In this document: positions 17,803 through 26,252 of the stretch, piece by piece
Layout of the letters: each line of letters opens with the position of its first letter
Position numbering within the stretch: position 1 is the first letter of the stretch
Assembly (NCBI RefSeq): GCF_002093745.1
Contig: NZ_MTSB01000005.1
Span: 248,001 to 312,000 of the forward strand
Direction of reading: 5' to 3'
DNA: 64,000 nt
DNA from: Pseudomonas graminis
Lineage (GTDB): Bacteria; Pseudomonadota; Gammaproteobacteria; Pseudomonadales; Pseudomonadaceae
The notes under the pieces: generated by a model
The model's database searches: none
The model's input: the letters and a program-made list of their open reading frames with translations, nothing else
Told to the model about the DNA's origin: nothing
Program-made: the position numbers and the translations under genes

Positions 17803-20800
17803 ATGAACTTCTCCAAATTCTTTATCTCACGGCCGATCTTCGCCGCGGTGCTGTCGCTGCTGATCCTGATCGCCGGTGCCATCTCGCTGTTCCAGCTGCC
17901 GATCAGTGAATACCCGGAGGTCGTGCCGCCTACTGTTGTCGTGCGCGCCAACTTCCCCGGCGCCAACCCGAAGGTGATCGGCGAAACCGTCGCTTCGCCG
18001 CTGGAACAGGCCATCACCGGTGTCGAAGGCATGCTGTACATGTCATCGCAAGCCACCGCCGACGGCAAACTGACCCTGACCATCACCTTCGCGCTGGGCA
18101 CTGACCTGGACAACGCGCAGGTGCAGGTGCAGAACCGAGTCACTCGCAGCGAGCCCAAACTGCCCGAGGAAGTGACCCGTATCGGCATCACCGTGGACAA
18201 GGCCTCGCCTGACCTGACCATGGTTGTTCACTTGACCTCGCCGGACAAGCGCTACGACATGCTGTACCTGTCCAATTACGCGGTGCTCAACATCAAGGAT
18301 GAGCTGGCACGACTGGGCGGTGTCGGTGATGTGCAGTTGTTCGGCATGGGCGACTACTCGCTGCGGGTCTGGCTCGATCCGAACAAGACCGCATCACGCA
18401 ACCTGACCGCCACCGACGTGGTCAACGCCATTCGCGAGCAGAACCGTCAGGTCGCCGCCGGCCAGTTGGGCTCGCCGCCTTCGCCAAATGCCACCAGCTT
18501 CCAGATGTCGATCAACACTCAGGGCCGTCTGGTCAGTGAGGAAGAGTTCGAGAACGTGGTGGTTCGCGCAGGTGCCGATGGCGAAATCACCCGCCTGAAG
18601 GATATTGCACGCATTGAACTGGGTTCCAGCCAGTACGCGCTGCGCTCGCTGCTCAATAATCAGCCCGCGGTGGCGATACCGATCTTCCAGCGCCCCGGTT
18701 CCAACGCCATCGACATCTCCAATGACGTGCGGGCAAGGATGGCCGAGCTGAAGAAGAGCTTCCCGGAAGGTATGGATTACAGCATCGTCTACGACCCGAC
18801 GATCTTCGTGCGCGGCTCCATCGAGGCGGTGATCCATACACTGTTCGAGGCACTGATTCTGGTCGTGCTGGTGGTGATTCTGTTCCTGCAAACCTGGCGC
18901 GCCTCGATCATCCCGCTGGTGGCCGTACCGGTTTCGCTGATCGGCACCTTTGCCGTGATGCACATGTTCGGGTTCTCGCTGAATGCGCTGTCATTGTTCG
19001 GTCTGGTACTGGCCATCGGTATCGTCGTGGACGATGCGATCGTGGTGGTGGAGAACGTCGAACGTAATATCGAACTGGGGCTTGAGCCGGTCGCGGCCAC
19101 TCACAAGGCGATGGCCGAGGTGACCGGCCCGATCATCGCTACGGCGCTGGTGCTGTGCGCCGTTTTTGTACCGGCTGCGTTTATTTCCGGGCTGACCGGA
19201 CAGTTCTATAAACAGTTCGCGCTGACCATTGCCATTTCGACGGTCATCTCGGCGTTCAACTCGCTGACCCTGTCGCCGGCACTGGCTGCCGTGTTGCTCA
19301 AAAGTCATGATGCACCGAAGGATCGCTTCTCGCGCTTTCTCGACAAACTGCTCGGCGGCTGGTTGTTCCGTCCGTTCAATCGCTTCTTCGAGAAAGCCAG
19401 TCATGGCTATGTGGGCACCGTCGCCCGGGTCATTCGCAGCAGCGGCATTGCACTGCTGGTGTATGCGGGCCTGATGGTCCTGACCTGGATGGGTTTTGCC
19501 AGCACACCCACCGGTTTCGTGCCCAGCCAGGACAAGCAATACCTGGTTGCATTTGCCCAATTGCCGGACGCCGCGAGCCTGGACCGCACCGAAGACGTGA
19601 TCAAGCGCATGTCGGAGCTGGCCCTCAAGCAGCCTGGCGTGCAGGACGCAATCGCTTTCCCCGGTCTGTCCATCAACGGATTCACCAACAGCCCCAACAA
19701 CGGTGTGGTGTTCGTGACCCTCAAACCGTTCGATGAGCGCAAGGACGCCAGCCTGTCGGCCAACGCTATTGCCGGTGCGCTGAACGGCCAGTTCGCGTCG
19801 ATTCAGGAAGCCTACATGGCGATCTTCCCGCCCCCGCCGGTACAAGGCCTGGGCACCATCGGCGGCTTCCGCCTGCAAATCGAAGACCGTGGCAACCTGG
19901 GGTATGACGAGCTGTACAAGGAAACCCAGAACATCATCGCCAAAAGTCGCAGCGTGCCGGAACTGGCCGGCCTGTTTACCAGCTACACGGTGAACGTGCC
20001 GCAGGTCGACGCAGCGATTGACCGCGAAAAGGCCAAGACCCACGGCGTGGCGGTCAGCGATATCTTCGACACCCTGCAGGTGTACCTGGGCTCGCTGTAT
20101 GCCAACGACTTCAACCGGTTCGGCCGCACCTACCAGGTCAATGTTCAGGCTGAACAACAGTTCCGTCAGGATGCCGATCAGATCGGTCAGCTCAAGGTGC
20201 GCAACAATCTGGGGGAAATGATTCCGCTGGCGACATTTGTCAAAGTCAGTGACACCGCAGGCCCAGACCGGGTCATGCACTACAACGGTTTCATCACCGC
20301 CGAGATCAACGGTGCAGCAGCACCGGGATTCAGCTCGGGCCAGGCTCAGGCAGCAGTGGAAAAACTGCTTCAAGAGGAGCTACCCACCGGCATGATCTAC
20401 GAATGGACCGACCTGACCTATCAGCAGATCCTTTCGGGCAATACCGCGCTGTTCGTCTTCCCGCTCTGTGTGCTGCTGGCGTTCCTGGTGCTGGCGGCTC
20501 AGTACGAAAGCTGGAGCCTGCCACTGGCGGTGATCCTGATCGTGCCCATGACCCTGCTCTCGGCCATTGCCGGGGTGATGATTGCCGGCAGCGACAACAA
20601 CATCTTCACCCAGATCGGCCTGATCGTACTGGTAGGCCTGGCGTGCAAGAACGCGATCCTGATCGTGGAGTTCGCCAAGGACAAACAGGCTGAAGGGATG
20701 AGCCCGCTGGATGCGGTACTGGAGGCGTGCCGTCTGCGCCTGCGCCCGATCCTGATGACGTCGTTCGCGTTCATCATGGGCGTGGTCCCGCTGGTGCTTT

Positions 20801-20994
20801 CCAGCGGTGCCGGTGCCGAGATGCGTCATGCAATGGGTGTTGCGGTGTTCTCCGGGATGCTCGGGGTCACCTTCTTCGGCCTGCTGCTGACGCCGGTGTT
20901 CTACGTGCTGATCCGTAACTACGTCGAGCGCAAGGAGGCCCGCAAGGCCGCCCGGGCGCAGCCACTGCACAACCTGCCTGCGGAGACGCATTGA
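17803..20994 (+). CDS. mexF: RND efflux pump inner-membrane transporter (MexF type)
   Basis: 1063 residues, the normal size for an HAE1-family RND pump. It begins FFISRPIFAAVLSLLILIAGAI with TM1, followed by large periplasmic loops in each half. The proton-relay segment GLVLAIGIVVDDAIVVVENVERN in TM4 has the two conserved Asp residues. Late motifs include GLACKNAILIVEFAKD. It lies 12 bp after mexE and its stop overlaps the oprN start (TGATG). It uses the proton gradient to drive drug export through the tripartite complex. Confidence 0.9.
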   Translation: MNFSKFFISRPIFAAVLSLLILIAGAISLFQLPISEYPEVVPPTVVVRANFPGANPKVIGETVASPLEQAITGVEGMLYMSSQATADGKLTLTITFALGTDLDNAQVQVQNRVTRSEPKLPEEVTRIGITVDKASPDLTMVVHLTSPDKRYDMLYLSNYAVLNIKDELARLGGVGDVQLFGMGDYSLRVWLDPNKTASRNLTATDVVNAIREQNRQVAAGQLGSPPSPNATSFQMSINTQGRLVSEEEFENVVVRAGADGEITRLKDIARIELGSSQYALRSLLNNQPAVAIPIFQRPGSNAIDISNDVRARMAELKKSFPEGMDYSIVYDPTIFVRGSIEAVIHTLFEALILVVLVVILFLQTWRASIIPLVAVPVSLIGTFAVMHMFGFSLNALSLFGLVLAIGIVVDDAIVVVENVERNIELGLEPVAATHKAMAEVTGPIIATALVLCAVFVPAAFISGLTGQFYKQFALTIAISTVISAFNSLTLSPALAAVLLKSHDAPKDRFSRFLDKLLGGWLFRPFNRFFEKASHGYVGTVARVIRSSGIALLVYAGLMVLTWMGFASTPTGFVPSQDKQYLVAFAQLPDAASLDRTEDVIKRMSELALKQPGVQDAIAFPGLSINGFTNSPNNGVVFVTLKPFDERKDASLSANAIAGALNGQFASIQEAYMAIFPPPPVQGLGTIGGFRLQIEDRGNLGYDELYKETQNIIAKSRSVPELAGLFTSYTVNVPQVDAAIDREKAKTHGVAVSDIFDTLQVYLGSLYANDFNRFGRTYQVNVQAEQQFRQDADQIGQLKVRNNLGEMIPLATFVKVSDTAGPDRVMHYNGFITAEINGAAAPGFSSGQAQAAVEKLLQEELPTGMIYEWTDLTYQQILSGNTALFVFPLCVLLAFLVLAAQYESWSLPLAVILIVPMTLLSAIAGVMIAGSDNNIFTQIGLIVLVGLACKNAILIVEFAKDKQAEGMSPLDAVLEACRLRLRPILMTSFAFIMGVVPLVLSSGAGAEMRHAMGVAVFSGMLGVTFFGLLLTPVFYVLIRNYVERKEARKAARAQPLHNLPAETH

Positions 20995-22391
20995 TGAGCG
21001 CGCTTAAACTCTTTGTCCCGAGCCTGCTGGTCCTGGCACTGGCGGCCTGCGCTGTCGGCCCGGACTACAAGGCGCCCGACACGGCACCGGTAACGCTTGA
21101 GTCCGCTTCGCAGGGCAACTACGACCGCAGCAAGATGAATACCCTGTGGTGGCAGCAATTCGAGGACCCTACCCTCAATAAGCTGGTCGCCCGATCACTG
21201 GACGGCAACCGCGACCTGCGCGTCGCATTTGCCCGGCTCAAGTCTGCACGGGCCATTCGCGACGATGTCGCCAACGACGTCATGCCAGTCGTGACCAGCC
21301 GTGCCAGCAGTGACATCGGCAAGGGTCAGCAACCCGGCATCACCGAGCGCCGGGTCAACAGCGAGCGCTATGACCTGGGCCTCGACATGGCATGGGAAGT
21401 GGACCTGTTCGGACGTATCCAGCGCCAACTGGAAGCCAGCGATGCCGATCAGGGCGCGGCAGAAGCCAACCTGTATCAGTTGCAGGTGACGTTGATCGCT
21501 GAAGTGGTGGATGCCTACGGGCAACTGCGCGGCGCGCAATTGCGTGAAGCCATTGCTCGGGACAACCTGACCAACCAGCAAAAGTCTCAGGACATCACCA
21601 CGCAACTGCGCGATGCCGGTGTTGGCAACGAACTGGATGTGGTGCGTTCCGATGCGCGTCTTGCCGCGGTTGAAGCAACGATTCCGCAACTGCAGGCCGA
21701 ACAGGCTCGCCAGCGCAACCGTATTGCGACGCTTTTGGGCGAACGCCCGAACACCCTCAGTGTGGACCTGAGCCCGAGCAAGCTGCCCGCGATGGCCAAG
21801 GCCTTGCCCATCGGTGACGCGACGCAGGTGCTGCGCAATCGGCCCGACGTGCGGGCGGCCGAACGTCAGCTCGCCGCTTCGACGGCACGGATTGGCGTGG
21901 CCACTGCCGACCTGTTCCCGCGGGTCAGCCTGAGCGGCTTTCTGGGCTACACCGCCGGACGTGGCTCACAAATAGGTTCGTCCGCCGCCAGAGCCTGGTC
22001 ACTGGGACCAAGCATCACCTGGGCCGCGTTTGACCTGGGCAGCGTTCGTGCGCAGATTCGCAGTGCCGACGCCGACGCCGAAGGCGCGCTGGCCAACTAC
22101 GAACAGCAGGTACTGCTCGCGCTGGAAGAGTCGGAAAATGCGTTCAGCGACTACAACAAGCGCCAGCAACGCCTGGTGGCGCTAATGCGTCAGAGTGAAT
22201 CAAGCCGCGCCGCCGCCAGACTGGCGTCGGTGCAATACCGTGAAGGCACCGCGGACTTCCTCGTGCTGCTGGATGCAGAGCGTGAGCGTCTGGCGGCGGA
22301 GGACACCCAGGCTCAGGCTGAAATCGAGCTGTACCGTGGAATTGTGGCCATCTACAAAGCACTCGGCGGCGGCTGGCAACCTCAGGCCTGA
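20994..22391 (+). CDS. oprN: RND efflux outer-membrane channel lipoprotein (OprN/NodT family)
   Basis: 465 residues with lipobox LALAAC (Cys19), then CAVGPDYKAP and WWQQFEDPTLNKLV, hallmarks of the NodT/OprM family. The internal duplication typical of TolC-like channels is visible as two long helical halves (residues about 75-240 and 280-440). A TTG one codon earlier is in frame, but ATG at 20994 overlapping the mexF stop is the natural start. Outer-membrane partner of MexE-MexF. A strong terminator follows. Confidence 0.87.
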   Translation: MSALKLFVPSLLVLALAACAVGPDYKAPDTAPVTLESASQGNYDRSKMNTLWWQQFEDPTLNKLVARSLDGNRDLRVAFARLKSARAIRDDVANDVMPVVTSRASSDIGKGQQPGITERRVNSERYDLGLDMAWEVDLFGRIQRQLEASDADQGAAEANLYQLQVTLIAEVVDAYGQLRGAQLREAIARDNLTNQQKSQDITTQLRDAGVGNELDVVRSDARLAAVEATIPQLQAEQARQRNRIATLLGERPNTLSVDLSPSKLPAMAKALPIGDATQVLRNRPDVRAAERQLAASTARIGVATADLFPRVSLSGFLGYTAGRGSQIGSSAARAWSLGPSITWAAFDLGSVRAQIRSADADAEGALANYEQQVLLALEESENAFSDYNKRQQRLVALMRQSESSRAAARLASVQYREGTADFLVLLDAERERLAAEDTQAQAEIELYRGIVAIYKALGGGWQPQA

Positions 22392-22412
22392 TATCACCCG
22401 GTCGGTCATCAC

Positions 22413-22446
22413 GCCCCGCGCCCCGCCAGGACGCGGGGCTTTTTTT
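22413..22446 (+). terminator. Intrinsic terminator after oprN
   Basis: 8-bp GC stem (GCCCCGCG / CGCGGGGC) with an 11-base loop followed by seven T residues. Closes the mexEF-oprN transcript 22 bases after the stop codon. Confidence 0.9.
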
Positions 22447-22533
22447 GGCCTGAACCCGGCTCCATCCGGATTGCCGTTTGACAGCTGCCAGCCACTCCCC
22501 GAAGCTGCAACCCGTCACGCATTGGAAATCGAT

Positions 22534-23628
22534 ATGCCCAGACTGGACTCACAGGCGTTATCGCCACACTCCTTTATTCGCCGTCGCTGGAAAATCGGCG
22601 CCGCGCTCGCTGTCTTGCTGACGCTTTTGCTGATGTTCTGGTGGTGGCGCGCCCCGGTACAGCCGACGCCCGCCAGATTGAGCCACACCTATGCCGAGGC
22701 ACTGGAGCAGGCACAGGCTGGCAAGCCCGGCGCTGCGCGAGTGCTGTATCAGCAATTGGCCCGCAATGATCTCTCTGACGCAGAACGCATCAGCTTGCTC
22801 GCCGAACTGAGTGACTACCCCAGCCCGCAAGCACTCAAGTTACTCGACGCAGGCCTTGGCGATGCGTCGGCGCAGGTCCGCAAGGCCGCCATCGACGTCA
22901 GCGTGAAACTGGTTTCCAACAGTCAACGCAGCCTGCTGCTGGGGCCGCTGCTGGATGACAGCGACGCTTCCGTCAGGTATCACGCCACCAGCGCCCTGCT
23001 CGGCCTCTCGCCAGACGAGCTGGGCCTTTACTTCGCTGTGCTGCAACAAAGCGCAGAGGCGTTTCAGGAGTTCCTCAAGAGCCAGCCGCAAACGGCCCAG
23101 AGCCAGTTGCAGCTTGCCAGGCTGTACTTGCAGACCGGCGACCTCGACCCGGCGGTGGCGGCCCTTCAGCGAGCGACCTCACTTGATCCGGGCAACATCG
23201 AAGCGGCACTGGCCCACATCGAGTTGCTGGATCGCAAGGGACAGGCCGAGCAGGCACGCAGCCTGTTCGCCGGTTTGCTGGAGCGCAATCCCGGTTCATC
23301 CATGCTTCAGCACGCCTTGGGAATGTGGTTGTTAAACCACGGGCAAGCCGAATTTGCCGTACTCAGCCTCGCAAAAGCCATCGAGCTGGCGCCCGACAAC
23401 AGTGATTATCGCTATGACCTGGCGGTCGCTCTGCACTCATTGAACGAGCTTGAGGCGGCGCAGAAGCAACTGACGCAGATCGTTCAAAACCAGCCCGCCA
23501 ACCGCAAGGCACGGGTTCTGCTGATCCAGTACTGGAAAGAAAACGGCCAGTTACAAAATGTTCAGATTCTCCTGGCAGAGCTGGAGCAGCAGAATCCCGA
23601 TGACCCCGAGCTGCAACAGGGGTTGTAG
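22534..23628 (+). CDS. Membrane-anchored TPR-repeat protein
   Basis: 364 residues. A short basic N-terminus is followed by one membrane helix (LAVLLTLLLMFWWWR, residues about 26-43), then a region with HEAT-like pairs (residues about 90-160) and five or so tetratricopeptide repeats (about 175-364, for example LARLYLQTGDLDPAVAALQRATSLDPGN). This topology puts the repeats in the periplasm, as in CcmI-type or assembly factors. The start ATG at 22534 has GGAAA six bases upstream; a longer frame would run back into oprN. It follows the pump terminator, so it is probably transcribed separately. The partner is unknown. Confidence 0.72.
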   Translation: MPRLDSQALSPHSFIRRRWKIGAALAVLLTLLLMFWWWRAPVQPTPARLSHTYAEALEQAQAGKPGAARVLYQQLARNDLSDAERISLLAELSDYPSPQALKLLDAGLGDASAQVRKAAIDVSVKLVSNSQRSLLLGPLLDDSDASVRYHATSALLGLSPDELGLYFAVLQQSAEAFQEFLKSQPQTAQSQLQLARLYLQTGDLDPAVAALQRATSLDPGNIEAALAHIELLDRKGQAEQARSLFAGLLERNPGSSMLQHALGMWLLNHGQAEFAVLSLAKAIELAPDNSDYRYDLAVALHSLNELEAAQKQLTQIVQNQPANRKARVLLIQYWKENGQLQNVQILLAELEQQNPDDPELQQGL

Positions 23629-23711
23629 GACCCAAACGGAGGCCAAAAGCCACCCTGTGCGCTGCTGCATGCCTCACAGCCAACGGCCTTCAGACACGCC
23701 AGGGATTTACG

Positions 23712-23751
23712 CATCTGACAGTCTTCATGCCTGTCAGATGTTTCTCTTTTT
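23712..23751 (+). terminator. Intrinsic terminator after the TPR gene
   Basis: Perfect 10-bp stem (CATCTGACAG / CTGTCAGATG) with a 9-base loop followed by a T-rich tail (TTTCTCTTTTT). About 80 bases after the TPR stop codon. Confidence 0.85.
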
Positions 23752-24100
23752 ATGCCAAACGGCCTCGTTTGGCACGTTTTCAATCCGCGCCTAATATCAG
23801 AAATAACTTACAAAACACCGTGCGCGAACACACGGGCACCCTCGCCTATATTCAACAGCGGGCAGTGCCTGCATTTAATGAATTTGAAAAATACTATTTT
23901 CTAACTGGCAAAAAAGGTGCATTATTTGCGAGCTACTGAGTTATAAGCACCCTCTATCTGCGCAAGGATGCCGGAAAGGCCTAGTTTCACCATAGAAACC
24001 GCAGGTATCGGGCAACACCGAATGAGCTCATCCGCCAGACCATTGTGGCTCATCGTTTTATTGGGCTGACAACAGCCATTACATTGTTGGAGTGTATTAC
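23752..24100. promoter_or_regulatory. AT-rich leader of the mvaU gene
   Basis: About 350 bp without a convincing gene, distinctly richer in A and T than its surroundings. H-NS-family genes are often autoregulated through such DNA, so this is the likely promoter and autoregulatory region of mvaU. I cannot fix the -35 and -10 boxes. A 70-codon frame here starts inside the preceding terminator and is dismissed. Confidence 0.45.
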
Positions 24101-24463
24101 TTGTCCAGACTTGCCGAGTTTCGAGCAGCAGAGAAAGCCCTTCAAGAACAGCTTGCACAGCTGGAAACGTTGAAGAATGACGCCGGATTGAAAAAGGAGA
24201 TTGAATTCGAGCAGAAGCTCCAGGACCTGATGGGCACCTATGGCAAAAGCCTGCGTGACATCATCGCCATCCTCGACCCGTCCAGCGCAACGTCGCTGGT
24301 TGCGCCTGCCGGGCCAAAGCGCCGCCGTGCGCGCGTCGTCAAGGTTTATCAGAATCCGCACACCGGTGAGCTGATTGAAACCAAGGGCGGCAATCACCGT
24401 GGCCTCAAAGCCTGGAAAGAGCAATACGGTGTCGACACTGTTGATTCATGGCTTCGCGCCTGA
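24101..24463 (+). CDS. mvaU: H-NS-family nucleoid protein, MvaU-like
   Basis: 120 residues. Residues 1-60 form the coiled-coil oligomerisation half (SRLAEFRAAEKALQEQLAQ) and 75-120 the DNA-binding half with NPHTGELIETKGGNH, the MvaT/MvaU AT-pincer loop. The wording RDIIAILDP and EIEFEQKL is closer to MvaU than to MvaT as I remember them. I choose a TTG start at 24101: GGAG lies 8 bases upstream and the protein then begins (M)SRLAEF as in relatives. A GTG at 24092 sits too close to the SD. It silences AT-rich, often horizontally acquired genes. Confidence 0.85.
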   Translation: MSRLAEFRAAEKALQEQLAQLETLKNDAGLKKEIEFEQKLQDLMGTYGKSLRDIIAILDPSSATSLVAPAGPKRRRARVVKVYQNPHTGELIETKGGNHRGLKAWKEQYGVDTVDSWLRA

Positions 24464-24482
24464 TTGCAACTCCGTCATCTGA

Positions 24483-24508
24483 AGCCCTGCACTTGCAGGG
24501 CTTTTTTT
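24483..24508 (+). terminator. Intrinsic terminator after mvaU
   Basis: 8-bp stem (AGCCCTGC / GCAGGGCT) with an ACTT loop followed by a run of T. Twenty bases after the mvaU stop. Confidence 0.9.
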
Positions 24509-24903
24509 ATTGGCCCCGGCATTCGATGAGTACACGCACCGTGCAACCGCGAGATGAAACAGGGATGAACGGTGACCGTGCCGGAAGACGCCGTATTCAT
24601 ATGGACGACTCCGCGAATTGCCCGACACCTCTAACTTTTCGGCTCAAGCGTATTAATCACGCGAAAATAATGACGCCAATAAACGGAGGGCTTAAGCGAT
24701 TCAGTCCACAGTTACAAAACTGAACATTTCCTGAATCAGGGTAGAGTAATTATTCAGTTTGTCTAATGTAACGAAATATAAAACCCTGTATTACACGGCA
24801 CGTCGACACCGCGAAACTGCCTGTCGACCCTGCCGCTCAAGCTTCACACTTTTTACACATGCATTCTTGGATGATGAAGACCGCTAAAGGAATAGCGCCC
24901 CAT
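24509..24903. other. Gene-free stretch, possible small-RNA locus
   Basis: About 395 bp between the mvaU terminator and another plus-strand terminator, with no believable coding frame. AT-rich near 24640-24800. At 24882-24897 it holds a perfect hairpin CGCTA-AAGGAA-TAGCG with GGA in a hexaloop, and another GGA (CTTGGATG) lies just upstream. See the findings for the small-RNA hypothesis. Confidence 0.35.
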
Positions 24904-24927
24904 GCCCGCCTCGGCGGGCTTCTTTTT
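24904..24927 (+). terminator. Orphan intrinsic terminator, plus strand
   Basis: 7-bp stem (GCCCGCC / GGCGGGC) with a 2-base loop followed by TTCTTTTT. The T-run exists only on the plus side, yet no plus-strand gene precedes it after the mvaU terminator, so it must end a transcript not explained by the genes. Confidence 0.65.
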
Positions 24928-24946
24928 GTCTGCGAAAAAGCACGCC

Positions 24947-25495
24947 TTACTGCACGTCACCGAGCTGCAGGCTCTCGCGGATACGCAACGCTTCATCCTT
25001 GTTGGCGGCATAGCCGTCGGCCGACCCTGCATAGGACAACGACCAGGCCATCTCTTTGCTGGCTGCCGCCACCAGGGTCTGGGTCAATACATGCACGCCG
25101 TTCTGGGTAATGGTGCAAGTGGTCTCCAGTGCAGGAACAACGCTAAGCCGGCTTTTACGCATATGGGTACAGGCGCTTTGTAGGCCGCTGCGAGCAAAAT
25201 TGACCTGAATCGACTTGCGCATCTCCAGCAACACCCCCGAGACATTCACCTCATGTCCGGGCGTGAGGCGCGTCTGCGTCAGCTCCATCACCATCAAGGG
25301 ATTTCCATTTTGATCGTTTTTCACCGCACGCTGTCTGACCTGCACGGAAGGCTGAACGGCCTCGGTCGGCAGTGACTCGACTTCCCAGCCCGCTGGCCAG
25401 GTGATCATTGCATCGGTTGCACTGGCTGGCGCAGCGCCCAGCAACAGGCAAAGACACAAGCTTGGCAAAACATGTCGGCAGTGCGCAAAAATCAT
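24947..25495 (-). CDS. Exported protein, probably DUF4946 family
   Basis: 182 residues with a signal peptide (residues about 1-26, ending PASA), then ITWPAGWEVESLP and a mixed alpha/beta domain with three Cys, two of which (SACTHM and TTCTITQ) could pair in the periplasm. I associate the WPAGWEVE opening with the DUF4946 family of Pseudomonas, from memory. Single gene on the minus strand, divergent from gloA. Function unknown. Confidence 0.65.
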   Translation of the reverse strand: MIFAHCRHVLPSLCLCLLLGAAPASATDAMITWPAGWEVESLPTEAVQPSVQVRQRAVKNDQNGNPLMVMELTQTRLTPGHEVNVSGVLLEMRKSIQVNFARSGLQSACTHMRKSRLSVVPALETTCTITQNGVHVLTQTLVAAASKEMAWSLSYAGSADGYAANKDEALRIRESLQLGDVQ

Positions 25496-25646
25496 GATCA
25501 GGTCGCCATAACAGGTGACCGCGAATTCTGAGCCTGTTGCCGGCTACGAGCAAGCGCGTCGCCGCGTTAACCGAGCCAGGGTTTGGCACTCACTGCCCTG
25601 CCCCGTATCATTTGGCACTATTTGTACATTCGTTGGAGAAACAGTC

Positions 25647-26168
25647 ATGAGCTTGCACGAACTCAACACACTACCGGGCGTCACGGCCAATCCTGAAGAG
25701 GCTACCCGGCAATTTGTGTTCAACCACACCATGCTGCGCGTCAAGGACATCCAGAAATCACTGGACTTCTACACCCGCGTACTCGGCTTCAGCCTGGTTG
25801 AAAAGCGTGACTTCCCGGAAGCCGAATTCAGCCTGTATTTTCTTGCCCTGGTGGACAAGGCGCAGATCCCGGAAGACGATGCTGCGCGCAATGAGTGGAT
25901 GAAGTCGATACCGGGCATTCTGGAACTGACCCATAACCACGGCACTGAAAGCGATGCGACGGCGTCGTACCACAACGGCAACAGCGACCCGCGTGGCTTT
26001 GGTCACATTTGCGTGTCCGTGCCTGACGTCAAGGTCGCCTGCGAGCGCTTCGAGGCCTTGGGGGTGGACTTCCAGAAGCGCCTGTCGGACGGCCGCATGA
26101 ACAGCTTGGCCTTCATCAAGGACCCGGATGGCTACTGGGTAGAAATCATCCAGCCGACGCCACTCTGA
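25647..26168 (+). CDS. gloA: Lactoylglutathione lyase (glyoxalase I)
   Basis: 173 residues. Converts the hemithioacetal of methylglyoxal and glutathione to S-lactoylglutathione in the cytoplasm. The metal ligands expected for glyoxalase I are visible as His27 (NHTMLRV), Glu93 (LELTHN), His120 (GFGHICV) and Glu166 (WVEIIQP). The N-terminal extension and internal loop resemble the longer, zinc-type enzymes (human-like, as in P. aeruginosa GloA3) rather than the 135-residue E. coli type. The start ATG has GGAG nine bases upstream; a longer frame lacks support. Confidence 0.9.
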   Translation: MSLHELNTLPGVTANPEEATRQFVFNHTMLRVKDIQKSLDFYTRVLGFSLVEKRDFPEAEFSLYFLALVDKAQIPEDDAARNEWMKSIPGILELTHNHGTESDATASYHNGNSDPRGFGHICVSVPDVKVACERFEALGVDFQKRLSDGRMNSLAFIKDPDGYWVEIIQPTPL

Positions 26169-26202
26169 GGCCTCATGTGAAGCGCTCCGGTGCGGAACGA
26201 TA

Positions 26203-26240
26203 AACAAAAAAACCCGTGATCGCTCACGGGTTTTTTGTTT
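26203..26240. terminator. Bidirectional terminator between gloA and ahpF
   Basis: GC core CCCGTGA / TCACGGG with a TCGC loop, flanked by A-rich and T-rich arms that pair (AAACAAAAAA / TTTTTTGTTT). The layout serves both converging genes. Confidence 0.9.
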
Positions 26241-26252
26241 ACCGCTGTTCCG

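Noticed and set aside
23727..23939. 70-codon frame between the TPR gene and mvaU
   Set aside because: Begins inside the terminator hairpin of the TPR gene and has no ribosome site.
24859..25110. 83-codon plus-strand frame beginning before the orphan terminator
   Set aside because: It runs through the hairpin and T-run and overlaps the well-supported exported-protein gene on the other strand.
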